This document shows, one piece after another, positions 8,022 through 17,365 of a stretch of DNA of 61,021 bases (position 1 is the first letter of the stretch; each line of letters starts with the position of its first letter). Made by a program: the position numbers and the translations under genes. The DNA is taken from contig CAYNID010000009.1 in assembly GCA_964397425.1 (NCBI GenBank), forward strand, positions 1 through 61,021. The letters are read 5' to 3'. The notes beneath the pieces are model-generated. The model worked only from the letters and a program-made list of their open reading frames with translations. It ran no database searches and was not told the origin of the DNA. The stretch is from Hallerella sp964397425 (GTDB taxonomy: Bacteria; Fibrobacterota; Fibrobacteria; Fibrobacterales; Fibrobacteraceae).

Positions 8022-9104
8022 TCAGGCATTCTTTTGGGCGGAAAAGCGAAGCGCATAAATGGAAGTTTTTCCGGACTTTCCTTTGAGGTAAAAAGCTCCC
8101 CTTGGATGGGGATTGTATTTTTCCACTCCCGGCAGCCTTTTCAACAATTTTTCAGAAAGGAGAAAATCTTCGTCGAGGTCGCGGCACAAATCCTGCATCC
8201 GGGCTGTCGTGTTGACCGCATCGCCGTGATAGGCCATCTCGCTGCGGAAGTTGCCGACTTCCGTCTTGGTGACTTTTCCAACGTGGGCAGCCGCCTTGAA
8301 TTCCGGATAGGTTCCGAAGCGTTTCGTGAAGCGTTTCCGGGTCATCAAAAAGCAGTGTTCCAAATCGTCGAAACAGAGAAGCGGCTTGGGCTTTTTTCGG
8401 CAGGCGGACATTTTCCATGTAAGATACACGCCATCCCCTGCTATTTGGTAAATGTCTCCGCCGTTTTCTTCGCAGCAATTGGAAAGCAGGCGGTAATATT
8501 CCTTCAAAAACTGGCTGTATTGGATATGGCCCATTTTTTCGGCAAGGCGGGTGGAATTTTTCAAATCGACAAACATGAATATCAGTTCGATTTCTTTGGG
8601 ATTTTGAGTCTTTCCAAGAAAGGCGTTGACGAAAACGCTGGAACCGAATTTTTTATTGACGGAACGGATGAACGTGATGAAAAATCCGCAAAAGACGCCG
8701 TAAATGGCGAACGCCTGGATTCGCGGCGAATTGACCGCTTGCCAAAGATGGTGGAATCCGGTTTCTCCAAAAAAAGAGCCTTCCACGTACCAGTTTTGTA
8801 CAAGAATGCAAATGGAAATGTTGGTGCATACGACAGCCGTGAAATAGCACAGGCGGATAAGGAGTGCGGCGGGGACTGGCTTTGAAACGCTGTCGTCATG
8901 CAAAATGATGACATCATAAATCCCGTGGGAAAGGCCGGCGAGCAGGGCGAACTGGATTGTGGACAGATAAACGACCATGTCGTCTGCGGCAGAGGTGCCG
9001 AAGCAGCGGAAAAAAGTGTAGAGCAGGCAAAAGAAAATCCAACTGCCGATGTAAAAGGCGATGGATTTCATTTTGCGCTGGTTCAGTCGAGAGGCGAACA
9101 TCAT
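8022..9104 (-). CDS. Membrane-bound class III adenylate/guanylate cyclase
   Basis: A 360-aa protein with four or so N-terminal transmembrane helices (about residues 14-34, 45-65, 82-102, 128-146) and a C-terminal class III cyclase catalytic domain. The two metal-binding aspartates are D180 in FMFVDLKNST and D224 in IAGDGVYLTW. HGDAVNTTARMQDLC is the substrate-binding block. It would make cAMP or a related cyclic nucleotide at the inner membrane. The start is the first of two ATGs at 9104. No Shine-Dalgarno is present, but a short hydrophobic frame ends 6 bp upstream, suggesting translational coupling. Divergent from hemW. Confidence 0.85.
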   Translation of the reverse strand: MMFASRLNQRKMKSIAFYIGSWIFFCLLYTFFRCFGTSAADDMVVYLSTIQFALLAGLSHGIYDVIILHDDSVSKPVPAALLIRLCYFTAVVCTNISICILVQNWYVEGSFFGETGFHHLWQAVNSPRIQAFAIYGVFCGFFITFIRSVNKKFGSSVFVNAFLGKTQNPKEIELIFMFVDLKNSTRLAEKMGHIQYSQFLKEYYRLLSNCCEENGGDIYQIAGDGVYLTWKMSACRKKPKPLLCFDDLEHCFLMTRKRFTKRFGTYPEFKAAAHVGKVTKTEVGNFRSEMAYHGDAVNTTARMQDLCRDLDEDFLLSEKLLKRLPGVEKYNPHPRGAFYLKGKSGKTSIYALRFSAQKNA

Positions 9105-9110
9105 GGGAAA

Positions 9111-9284
9111 TCAGTGCAAAAAGAGGGGAAGACTCCAAAGCATCAGAGTCAGGAAAATTTCTTTGCAAGATGTGCCAAATAAGATGGCTGCCGCCAAGAC
9201 GAGAATCACGGCAGACAAGAAAAAGAAGAGGAGGGTGGGCGTCTTCTTTTTTAAAATCAAAAGGAATCGGGGCTTATTTTCCAC
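9111..9284 (-). CDS. Possible 57-aa one-helix membrane peptide
   Basis: A GTG-initiated frame of 57 codons gives a basic N-terminus, then a strongly hydrophobic segment (FFFLSAVILVLAAAILF, about residues 20-36) and a second hydrophobic stretch near the C-terminus. It stops 6 bp before the cyclase ATG, which lacks its own ribosome site. No Shine-Dalgarno is visible for the GTG. It may be a real coupled small protein or a decayed former N-terminus of the cyclase. Confidence 0.35.
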   Translation of the reverse strand: MENKPRFLLILKKKTPTLLFFFLSAVILVLAAAILFGTSCKEIFLTLMLWSLPLFLH

Positions 9285-9296
9285 AAAGCAAATATA

Positions 9297-9310
9297 TATA
9301 TTCGCAAACG
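9297..9310 (+). promoter_or_regulatory. hemW -10 box with very short leader
   Basis: TATATT at 9297-9302 ends 8 nt before the hemW ATG, with no Shine-Dalgarno between. The predicted transcript starts within 1-2 nt of the start codon. A partial -35 (TTATTT, 9274-9279) lies 17 bp upstream. Confidence 0.45.
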
Positions 9311-10453
9311 ATGAAAGGAATTTACATTCATATTCCGTTTTGTACGAAAATTTGCGGTTATTGCGACTTTCCCACGGCGATAGGAACAGCCAGACTTTTT
9401 TCAGAATACGTGGATTTGTTGTTGCGCGAAGCGGAAATCCGTTTTCGTGGAAAGGAACGTTTCCTTTCCGAATTGTCGACTGCTTATTTTGGCGGAGGAA
9501 CTCCCACGACCCTGCCCCTTTCCGAAGGAATCCGCCTTGTCCGGGGATTAGAAAGTCTCGGCGTTGAATTTCAGCATTTGCAAGAGGTGAATTTGGAAGG
9601 GAATCCGGATTCGGCGACAGATTCCGTTCTCGATACGGCGCGGAGTTTGGGCTTTAACCGCTTCAGTCTGGGGCTTCAAACATTTGACGATTCCCTTCTC
9701 CAAAAAATAGGACGGCGGGGCAGCGCCCGTGAAAACCGGATAGCCCTTTCCCGTTTAATAGCCTTTGCCGAAAATACCGGTGCGGCCGCCTCGGCGGACC
9801 TCATGTTCTGGCTTCCCGGACAAACTCTTGAACGTTTTGAATCCGATGTCGAGGAACTGGCCCGTTCGGGAATTGGGCATGTGAGCTTTTACGGATTGAC
9901 ACTTGCCGCGAATACGGTTCTTGCCCGCCGATTTGAAAAGGAACGATTCCAATTGGACGAGTCGCTGTATCCGGCGATGTATGAATCGGGTGTCCGCATT
10001 TTGCAGGCGCACGGATTTGACCGTTATGAAGTTTCAAATTTTGCAAAACCCGGCATGGAGAGCTTGCATAACCGCAATTACTGGTTGCGGGGGGAATATC
10101 TGGGACTTGGCCCCGGAGCGCATGGCTTTGAAGGGAATTTGAGAACGGCGGCCCCCTCCAGCTTTAAAGAGTGGAAAAATTGGGTCTTGGCGGGGTGTCC
10201 GGAAGCCGGAATGGCGCTTGACAAACTTTCTTCTAAAGAACGCGTCGAAGAGCGCATTTGGCTTTCGCTCCGGATGCGGGAAGGCTTGAACTTGCAAATC
10301 CTTGAGCGCGAAGAAGATGTGACGATTTCTTTGGAAAAAATCAACCGCTGGGTGGACCGGGGATTGTTGAATCGGAATGGATGCTCGATCGCGCTGACGG
10401 GAAAAGGCTGGCTTTTAATGGATTCCATCGTAGAAGATTTGATGCCCGATTAG
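9311..10453 (+). CDS. hemW: HemW, radical SAM heme chaperone
   Basis: A 380-aa radical SAM protein of the oxygen-independent coproporphyrinogen oxidase-like family. HemW is now viewed as a heme chaperone rather than an oxidase. The [4Fe-4S] cluster cysteines are C11, C15 and C18 in IHIPFCTKICGYCDF, followed by the glycine-rich motif GGGTPTTLP. The C-terminal region is of HemW length. The start is fixed by the conserved IYIHIPF at the N-terminus. A longer in-frame extension upstream is antisense to the cyclase and not plausible. Confidence 0.9.
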   Translation: MKGIYIHIPFCTKICGYCDFPTAIGTARLFSEYVDLLLREAEIRFRGKERFLSELSTAYFGGGTPTTLPLSEGIRLVRGLESLGVEFQHLQEVNLEGNPDSATDSVLDTARSLGFNRFSLGLQTFDDSLLQKIGRRGSARENRIALSRLIAFAENTGAAASADLMFWLPGQTLERFESDVEELARSGIGHVSFYGLTLAANTVLARRFEKERFQLDESLYPAMYESGVRILQAHGFDRYEVSNFAKPGMESLHNRNYWLRGEYLGLGPGAHGFEGNLRTAAPSSFKEWKNWVLAGCPEAGMALDKLSSKERVEERIWLSLRMREGLNLQILEREEDVTISLEKINRWVDRGLLNRNGCSIALTGKGWLLMDSIVEDLMPD

Positions 10454-10585
10454 CGGGGTTTATTCCAATTTGGGCTATTGTAAAAACCTTACATCGAACG
10501 ATTTCTCTCATTTTTGAGCGTTTTAATTTATTTTCTTTACAAATGTCGTGCTTGTCACACATTCCCTCGGAACAAAGAGAACTTT

Positions 10586-13279
10586 ATGTTTAACGATGCG
10601 TTGAAATTCTTGCCCGTCCGGATTTTCTGTGCCTCCGTTCTTCTATCGGCGGCGGTTCTTTTCGGCATGGACGTGGATTCCCTCTGCGAACGCAATGCGA
10701 ACCTTTGTGGTTATTATCCGATTGGCGTGGCGAAGTATCCGCGTCTTTGGACTGTTCCCGAAGGGGAAAACGTCTGGAATACGGCCAAGGCGATTCCGAA
10801 CGCGTCTTTTTTCGTTTACGCACCCAATGATACGTTGATTTTGAAGCGTTGCGAACAAGATTATTCGACGGGTAAGCTCAACTGTACTTCCGAAACCTTG
10901 GCGCATCCGACGGCGAGTGTCACGGCGGACGATTCGGGTTTTGTTTATTTGAAAGCGTATTCGGATTATCCGGTGGTTCATGCGCCCGTTGGGACCTTGA
11001 CAAAGCTTGATGCCAATCCTTCGGTTCAACGTTATTACACTTTTTATCTGCCGGATTTGGAATTTTCCATTGTAAACGCTTCGGGCGATACCGTGGTTGT
11101 CGACGAGGAAACCCTGCTCTCTCTTCCGGTGGATTCCGCATTGACCGTTTTTGTTCGGGCCGTGGTCCCCGTAGGGCCGGATTCCGGTAAAACCGATACC
11201 CTGATTACAAAAACTTTTTATCTGAAACCAGGCAAGGGGTCCGACAATTTGCGTTTTACGACAATCAGCGGAGACGAAACTTCCCGGGTTGATTTGAACA
11301 AAGGCGTTGGCAGCTTCCAGATTCGAGCGACCGCCGCCGTTTCGGGGGCGAATTTTTCGGCGAATGGATTCGTTTCGCCAAAAGATTCTTCGGATTTCCT
11401 TTTGAGCGAAGTGTTTCCCGGATCCTTGACTTTTGAAAATCCGGATTTGCCGATTCTCGACAGCGCTTTTATTTACGATGCGGACGGCGACGGCAAAGGC
11501 GACAGCATCATCGCTTATTTTTCAGGGAAAACGGATTCTGTCTCCTGGGACAGCGTGTTTTACAGTTGGCCGAATGAAACATTTCGGGAATTTTCCGGTG
11601 ATTACAAGCGCGCCCCGAATGGCAGCGTGATGGAATTGCTGGAGGTCAAAACGTCAATCCCGGAAAATGCCGCGGCGGGAGAGTTGAAAGTTCATGCGAC
11701 GTCTAAAGTCAGCGGTTCTAGCGGAGTGCTTTTGGGGACTATTGAAGACCGGATTGGACCTGTCATCCAAATGGCGACGTTGATTTCCGGGACATCTGGC
11801 GCAAAGGATACGCTTATTTTGGATTTCAACAAGGCGCTCGACTCGGCGTTTGTCGAAGGTTCCGTGCTGCAACTCGCGAATGGCGACAAGGTAGAAGTTC
11901 AAGCGGTGTCGAAAAAAGGAAAACGCTGGACTTTCGTAGTCAAACCTGGAAAAGTGGTTGTCGGCGACTCGCTTTCTGTGGTTGTCGGTTTGGGTGATTT
12001 GGGACTTGTCGCCGCCGATGGGAATGCGGCTCATTTCAATTTGCCCGCTGAAGTCAAGAATGCTGGACGCGTTTATCTTTCCAACGAAAACAACGGATTT
12101 TTTGATTCGGACGCGGACGGGCGGATGGATTCCGTGACCGTGGGATTTGAAAATCCGATATCAAAAGACGATTTGAAAAATTTGCGTCTTCAGTTCTTTT
12201 GGAAGGATACGAATGGTGGGGAATTGCTGCTTGAACCGGATCCCGAAAATTTGACGCTTTCGGCAGACGGCAAGACGGTTTCTTATGTATTGACTGAAAA
12301 AGAGATTGCCCGTGTGCAAAAAGATTTGACCTCCATCGACGATTCCGAAGAATACGGTTATGCGGCTCTTGAAAACATTTCGGTCGTGAACGGGGATACG
12401 GTTTCCACGTATCAGTATCTCGACATGAATGACCGCATGGCGCCCGTCATTTCTTCGACATTTCTTTCTCCGGAATCGGACAGCCGCCGGAGCCCGGACC
12501 GTCTGACGGTGACTTTCTCTGAACCGATTGATACCGCTTCCATCGCGAACGCCAATTTTTTGGGCTTTATTGTCGATGGGGATTCCGTGTATTTGGACTT
12601 CACTTACGCTTCATGGAATGACGATTTGACTCAAGTGACGCTGTTGGTGGGTGCGGATGTCGAATTGCTTTCGCGGGCGAATCCGAATGATTCACTGTTT
12701 GTCAATTCGAAAGCGAAACTTTCGGATTTCGGCGGCAACGCGGTGACGGAAACGGCGAAAATCAAGTCGATTGAAGGAGATCCGCGGGTTGTAATGGAAA
12801 CGGCTTCGCTAGTCGGATTAGACCGAGTCGCGTTGGCGGCAGATGGACCTGCGTTCACGGAACGCTTTTTCCCCGAAGGCACTTCGACTAAAGAAGAAAT
12901 GGGAAAATCCCTGGGGGTAATGCTCGATGTCGCTTTTGCAACGATATTCGATGATTCCACGGGGGAATCGCTGGATTTGGAAAAGGTCGGTTTGCACTGG
13001 ACTCTCGACGTTTATACGAATATGGGAAATTTCGTAGCGGGCGGTCATGGGACGATTCATTGTGACGATCCGGATTTTGGCGAAAATTGTTTCGAAAATG
13101 CGAAACGCCTTTATTTGCGTTGGAATTTGCGCTCGGCTTCGGGCCGCAAAGCGGGTGTGGGTGTTTATTTGGCTCAGTTCCACTTGAAAGTATACGGGGC
13201 GAAAAATTCGTATACTTATGACAAAATTTTCAAATGGGGCGTCCACGGCGGCAAGGGTGGCCTTGCGCTAGACGACTAA
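10586..13279 (+). CDS. Large secreted multidomain protein with DxDxDG repeats
   Basis: An 897-aa protein with a signal peptide (MFNDALKFLPVRIFCASVLLSAAVLFG). The body looks like beta-rich Ig-like domains. Two acidic calcium-loop-like motifs (DADGDGKGDS at about residue 298 and DSDADGRMDS at about 508) each open a domain. A block beginning DRMAPVIS, with LTVTFSEPID after it, recurs in the next gene. The C-terminus (about residues 790-897) resembles the FlgD/T9SS-like Ig fold, with the sequence SGRKAGVGVYLAQF. The start is the ATG at 10586; upstream codons of the frame lack a signal peptide. It lies 15 bp ahead of its paralogue. Probably secreted or surface-bound; the substrate is unknown. Confidence 0.75.
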   Translation: MFNDALKFLPVRIFCASVLLSAAVLFGMDVDSLCERNANLCGYYPIGVAKYPRLWTVPEGENVWNTAKAIPNASFFVYAPNDTLILKRCEQDYSTGKLNCTSETLAHPTASVTADDSGFVYLKAYSDYPVVHAPVGTLTKLDANPSVQRYYTFYLPDLEFSIVNASGDTVVVDEETLLSLPVDSALTVFVRAVVPVGPDSGKTDTLITKTFYLKPGKGSDNLRFTTISGDETSRVDLNKGVGSFQIRATAAVSGANFSANGFVSPKDSSDFLLSEVFPGSLTFENPDLPILDSAFIYDADGDGKGDSIIAYFSGKTDSVSWDSVFYSWPNETFREFSGDYKRAPNGSVMELLEVKTSIPENAAAGELKVHATSKVSGSSGVLLGTIEDRIGPVIQMATLISGTSGAKDTLILDFNKALDSAFVEGSVLQLANGDKVEVQAVSKKGKRWTFVVKPGKVVVGDSLSVVVGLGDLGLVAADGNAAHFNLPAEVKNAGRVYLSNENNGFFDSDADGRMDSVTVGFENPISKDDLKNLRLQFFWKDTNGGELLLEPDPENLTLSADGKTVSYVLTEKEIARVQKDLTSIDDSEEYGYAALENISVVNGDTVSTYQYLDMNDRMAPVISSTFLSPESDSRRSPDRLTVTFSEPIDTASIANANFLGFIVDGDSVYLDFTYASWNDDLTQVTLLVGADVELLSRANPNDSLFVNSKAKLSDFGGNAVTETAKIKSIEGDPRVVMETASLVGLDRVALAADGPAFTERFFPEGTSTKEEMGKSLGVMLDVAFATIFDDSTGESLDLEKVGLHWTLDVYTNMGNFVAGGHGTIHCDDPDFGENCFENAKRLYLRWNLRSASGRKAGVGVYLAQFHLKVYGAKNSYTYDKIFKWGVHGGKGGLALDD

Positions 13280-13294
13280 CCGGAGGTTACCGAT

Positions 13295-16200
13295 ATGAAA
13301 ACACGACAGATAAAAATTTGGACGATTCTCTTCGTCTGTGCCGTGGCCGCCGCATGGGCGGACAGTTCTGATTCAGTGACCGTCAATACGCCGTATAATC
13401 CGGCGACGGGCATTTGGATTCAGCAAGTGGGCGATTTGTATCCTTCGGCCAGTACAAAAGAGACGATTTATTACACGCGTTACAGTGAACAGCTGAGCGC
13501 CAAGTCCGTTGATTATTACTACGATGGAAACGGCTATTTGAAGCTTTCCAACAAAAAGCTCCTGTGCCGCACGAAAGGCGCTGACGGCATCGTGCACCAT
13601 CCGGACGGCGATTTGCTTGTTGCCGGTCAGGACAACAACCAGATTTACAAAGTCAACAAGACGGCTGCCGATACGTCCATGGGTAAGTGCGTTACAAAAA
13701 CGGAAAATGCCGGAGTCGGTTCATCTACGTATCATTTGATGGTGGATCCGGGCAATGACGTGTTGTGGTCCGCCGGAATTCCGGGAAATCTGGTGACTTT
13801 TGCCATTGATTCGTTGACGCAGGGGCGGTTAAAAAAAATCCGCCAAGTGAAAGTCAAAGGTGATGTGACAAATATTACGACGATTGTTTGGGATAAAAAC
13901 GGGCAGGCTTATTATACCCGTTCAAGCAATTTGGGAACGATTTCCAAGTATAAGCAGAACAACGCGCAATTCGGAAAGATTGTCAAAATGACATGCGCGA
14001 CGAAGGCGAATCCTTGCCCGGCTAAGGACATAACCGAAATCGAAACAAAAACGCTGATTGATTCGTTGAAAGGAGCCCACGGAGCCAGCTTTGACGAATA
14101 TTCCAACACGATTCTTTTGTTTGGGGATTCCCATATTGTACAAATAGATCCGACGACAAATAAAGTGGTTGCGGATATCGATTTGCGCAAATACATGTTT
14201 CCCGACAGTTTGATGACGGGAAGTTATTCGGGGAACTGGGCGGAATCCCAAAATTACGCCATGAAAGGGACTTCGGAAATCCGCTGGCTTTTGGACCAGG
14301 GAACGGCAGACCACAAGGGACACATTTTTGTGGCTTCGAATTCCGGGCATATTGTCTTTATCGATTACACCTCCAATGTGAACAAGCGCATTGACAACAA
14401 CATTTTGATTCACGTTCAATGGATTGACAACTATCTCGATGACCTGGCGCCGATTGCGGGGGCGGGTTCTAACCGTACCCAGGCGAATACGACTCCGGAT
14501 ATTTTGGTTTCTTCGAGCTCCCGCAGCTCTTCAAGCGCCGCCATTTTCCATGAATCCTCCAGTTCGGGCAAGCTTTCGAGCTCTTCGGCGACGGGGCAGG
14601 GTTCCAAATCCAGTTCGAGCAAGGGCGGCTCTTCGGATAGCGGCAAATCCTCGGCTTCCGAAGGGGATTCTTCGGGCAGTGGCAATTCTTCAGGTTCTGA
14701 AGGAGATTCTTCTGACAGCGGTAAATCTTCAGGTTCTGAAGGGGATTCTTCGGGCAGTGGTAAATCCTCGGATTCTGAAGGAGATTCTTCTGGCAGCGGC
14801 AAATCTTCGGGTTCCGAAGGGAACTCTTCGGGATCAACCGGAGGCTCGTCCGGTTCAACAGGCTCTGGTGATGATGGGGGACAAAACTCTTCGTCTTCGG
14901 GCTCTACGGGTTCCGGCGATGAGTGGATTCCCCCCTGGGTGACGGATTCCACCGTTTACGAAGGTTTTGACGATGAAGGTCAAGAAAATCAGAACGGGAC
15001 AGATGTTTATCCGACCAATGACAAGCGCGACAAGGGCGACACCCTGGTGACCGGAGGTTCCAAGCTGATACCTGTGTCGTCGGACTCGGCGGGAAAAAAT
15101 ACAATCATCATCAACGGAAACACCTATGTGACCGGCGACGGTTCTGCATCGACGACATTGCCCAGTTACGGTTCGGATTCCGTTTCTTCGACAGGACGTG
15201 AAGACGTTTATGTGGGAGACGTCATTGAAATCAACTTGGATGCGAACAAATTGAAAGACTACTTCGGAGACGCGGATTCGATATACGTCTCCGGTTCGGA
15301 AGGTCTCCTCTTTACGGATCCGACAAATCCGAGTGAGCCCAATGCGAATTTAGCCGTTGGCGTAAATGGCAAGGATCTTTCGATTTGGGTGACTGCAGAT
15401 ACAAGCGTGTCGGTGGGCAGCATCTACTTTACGGATAAAGAAGGCCATCTGATCATCTTCGACGGCATCAACTTCTATGATCCGATTCCCCGGACGGAAA
15501 CGTCTTATATTCAAGACGCGGATGAAGACGGTCTTTTGGATTCATTGGAAGTGATTCTTGCCGATACGATTCCCGATGGGCTTTCGGCGACTGGACTTGC
15601 GCTTGTCGTCAATGGAGATACGTTGGCGGTGAACAGCGCGTTGACTGTTGTCGGCTCCCGAATTTATGCCTGCGCGTCGGATTTGGGACTTTCTGCGGAC
15701 AGTTTCCCCGATAATGCCCGGATTATTGTCACTTACACAAGTGATGAAACGGGGGCGAATTACCGTCGCGATGGGGAATTGCTGCAGCTCGGTTCCCATG
15801 TGATCAAGCAAGCTTACGCGATTCGCAGCGTGGGCGGTCGGGACTCGCTCTTTGTCGAATTCAACATCGACATTATTCCCGCGGATTTGAGCAGCCCGGA
15901 AATGGTCGTTTGGTTGAACGGCTTGGGATTCGATTTGGACAAGGTGAAGATTTATCTGCCCACGCGGAATACGATTATTCTCGTCGGCGATTCCCTGGGA
16001 TTGAACGGCCAAACGGATTATGTGACACTCGCTCCGGGTGCGACCTTTGAAAACCTTTCGTTCATTGCGACCGCGGAATACGACAGGCGGGTTCCTGTGA
16101 ATGTCTTGGACCGTTACCCGGCGGCGAAATTGGTTGAATATTACGATACGGACGGCGACGGTACGCTGGATTCCATTGCAGTCCGCTTCTCCTCCAAGGT

Positions 16201-17338
16201 GACAAAAGCCGAAATGGAAAACTTCTACTTCTCTTTCCCCTGGTACAGCTCTCGCGGTTTGCTTATCGAATTGCAGGCGCAGCCTCGCGATTTGGTGCTG
16301 AGTTCCGATGGAATGAGCGTTGGATGGTTTGTGACAAGCAATGTCAATGTGGCTTCGGGGCTGACAAGCATCGGTTTGGATATCCCGCCGGCGACACTGT
16401 ATTCTTACTACAATATTTTCGGCAACTCCTTTGTCTCTACCCAGACTGTCGCGATTGCGGACAAGATGGCTCCGGTCGTCGTTGCGGCCTCGCTCCGCTA
16501 TGGAGAGGAGGACAAGCGCGATACGCTCAAGGTAACATTCTCCGAAGCGGTGGAATATTCGGCTCTTTCTGGCAAGGATTTCTTCGCGTATATTCACGGC
16601 AAGGATACGATAGACTTGGATCCGGTGCGGATGCTTTGGGATGCGGATGGCAAGAGCGTGCGCCTTATTTTGCGGGAATCGACGGATGGAATCGTCCCCG
16701 GGGACTCCCTCTTGATTGTCCATGGCAAAAAATCCGCCATCGCAGACGTCTATGGCAACGAATCGGTGGAGAACGCTTCGCCCGTTGTCATCGGCGGTTT
16801 GTTGGGAAAAATGGTCGAATCGGTTAAAATGGGCTTCTTTGATCCGGAAAAGTATGTGACGAACACGTTGAATTCGGTTTCGATTTCTTATGTGCCCAAT
16901 CGCACCCGGACTTCGGATTTGAGGGACGAGGGAACCTTGGGACATCTGATTTCGCTGGGCGAGCGTTTTGTCCCGCAGCTGATTGACGGTGCGAAGCTCA
17001 ATGCGGACGGCAATTATGATCCCGCGATTTTGGACAGTATCGATCCGGGAGACGTCTTTGTGAACTTCAGCGTGAGCTATTTTGACAATATGGGTCATTA
17101 CGTGACCGATACGACGTTCAATATTCCGTGCAACAGTCCGGCATTTGGAGCTTCCCAGAATTGCCTGACGACGGACAAGAAAGTGTTCGTCAACTGGAAT
17201 TACAAGGATCACACCGGTCGCCTGGTGGGCTCTGGCGTGTATATTGTCGAATTCAAGCTGGTCGTTCGTTACAAGCAGAAGAAAGTGCAAGAGGAAATGC
17301 GCGATAAGTGGGGCGTTCGCCGGAAAAAAGCGAAATAA
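13295..17338 (+). CDS. Giant secreted protein: propeller-like head, Ser-rich repeats, Ig-like tail
   Basis: A 1347-aa protein with a signal peptide ending near AAAWA. Residues 30-390 look like a six- or seven-bladed propeller (repeated blades such as GIVHHPDGDLLVAG and HIFVASNSGHIVFID). Residues 405-545 are a Ser/Gly/Asp linker with 13-aa tandem repeats. The rest repeats the domain plan of the upstream gene: DADEDGLLDS near 740, DTDGDGTLDS near 951, DKMAPVVVAAS near 1055, and a C-terminal Ig-like domain with SGVYIVEF. GGAGG precedes the ATG by 7 nt. It is probably an exported partner of the upstream protein. No catalytic residues can be assigned. Confidence 0.75.
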   Translation: MKTRQIKIWTILFVCAVAAAWADSSDSVTVNTPYNPATGIWIQQVGDLYPSASTKETIYYTRYSEQLSAKSVDYYYDGNGYLKLSNKKLLCRTKGADGIVHHPDGDLLVAGQDNNQIYKVNKTAADTSMGKCVTKTENAGVGSSTYHLMVDPGNDVLWSAGIPGNLVTFAIDSLTQGRLKKIRQVKVKGDVTNITTIVWDKNGQAYYTRSSNLGTISKYKQNNAQFGKIVKMTCATKANPCPAKDITEIETKTLIDSLKGAHGASFDEYSNTILLFGDSHIVQIDPTTNKVVADIDLRKYMFPDSLMTGSYSGNWAESQNYAMKGTSEIRWLLDQGTADHKGHIFVASNSGHIVFIDYTSNVNKRIDNNILIHVQWIDNYLDDLAPIAGAGSNRTQANTTPDILVSSSSRSSSSAAIFHESSSSGKLSSSSATGQGSKSSSSKGGSSDSGKSSASEGDSSGSGNSSGSEGDSSDSGKSSGSEGDSSGSGKSSDSEGDSSGSGKSSGSEGNSSGSTGGSSGSTGSGDDGGQNSSSSGSTGSGDEWIPPWVTDSTVYEGFDDEGQENQNGTDVYPTNDKRDKGDTLVTGGSKLIPVSSDSAGKNTIIINGNTYVTGDGSASTTLPSYGSDSVSSTGREDVYVGDVIEINLDANKLKDYFGDADSIYVSGSEGLLFTDPTNPSEPNANLAVGVNGKDLSIWVTADTSVSVGSIYFTDKEGHLIIFDGINFYDPIPRTETSYIQDADEDGLLDSLEVILADTIPDGLSATGLALVVNGDTLAVNSALTVVGSRIYACASDLGLSADSFPDNARIIVTYTSDETGANYRRDGELLQLGSHVIKQAYAIRSVGGRDSLFVEFNIDIIPADLSSPEMVVWLNGLGFDLDKVKIYLPTRNTIILVGDSLGLNGQTDYVTLAPGATFENLSFIATAEYDRRVPVNVLDRYPAAKLVEYYDTDGDGTLDSIAVRFSSKVTKAEMENFYFSFPWYSSRGLLIELQAQPRDLVLSSDGMSVGWFVTSNVNVASGLTSIGLDIPPATLYSYYNIFGNSFVSTQTVAIADKMAPVVVAASLRYGEEDKRDTLKVTFSEAVEYSALSGKDFFAYIHGKDTIDLDPVRMLWDADGKSVRLILRESTDGIVPGDSLLIVHGKKSAIADVYGNESVENASPVVIGGLLGKMVESVKMGFFDPEKYVTNTLNSVSISYVPNRTRTSDLRDEGTLGHLISLGERFVPQLIDGAKLNADGNYDPAILDSIDPGDVFVNFSVSYFDNMGHYVTDTTFNIPCNSPAFGASQNCLTTDKKVFVNWNYKDHTGRLVGSGVYIVEFKLVVRYKQKKVQEEMRDKWGVRRKKAK
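14654..14809 (+). repeat. 39-bp tandem repeat coding 13-aa Ser-rich units
   Basis: Four complete in-frame units start at 14654, 14693, 14732 and 14771, each coding a variant of SEGDSSGSGKSS preceded by A, G or D. A degenerate half unit follows. The repeat lies in the linker of the giant secreted protein and is a candidate for length variation between strains. Confidence 0.8.
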
Positions 17339-17353
17339 TTGTCGGGGCTTTCC

Positions 17354-17365
17354 TATATTTTTCCC
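17354..17365 (+). promoter_or_regulatory. -10 box implying leaderless GGGP synthase mRNA
   Basis: TATATT at 17354-17359 ends exactly 6 nt before the ATG at 17366. No Shine-Dalgarno is present. This would start an operon separate from the secreted-protein gene that ends 27 bp upstream. Confidence 0.5.

Noticed and set aside
14500..14935. Repeat-rich stretch as a CRISPR array
   Set aside because: The repeats are contiguous, in frame and code a Ser-rich linker; no spacers or cas genes.
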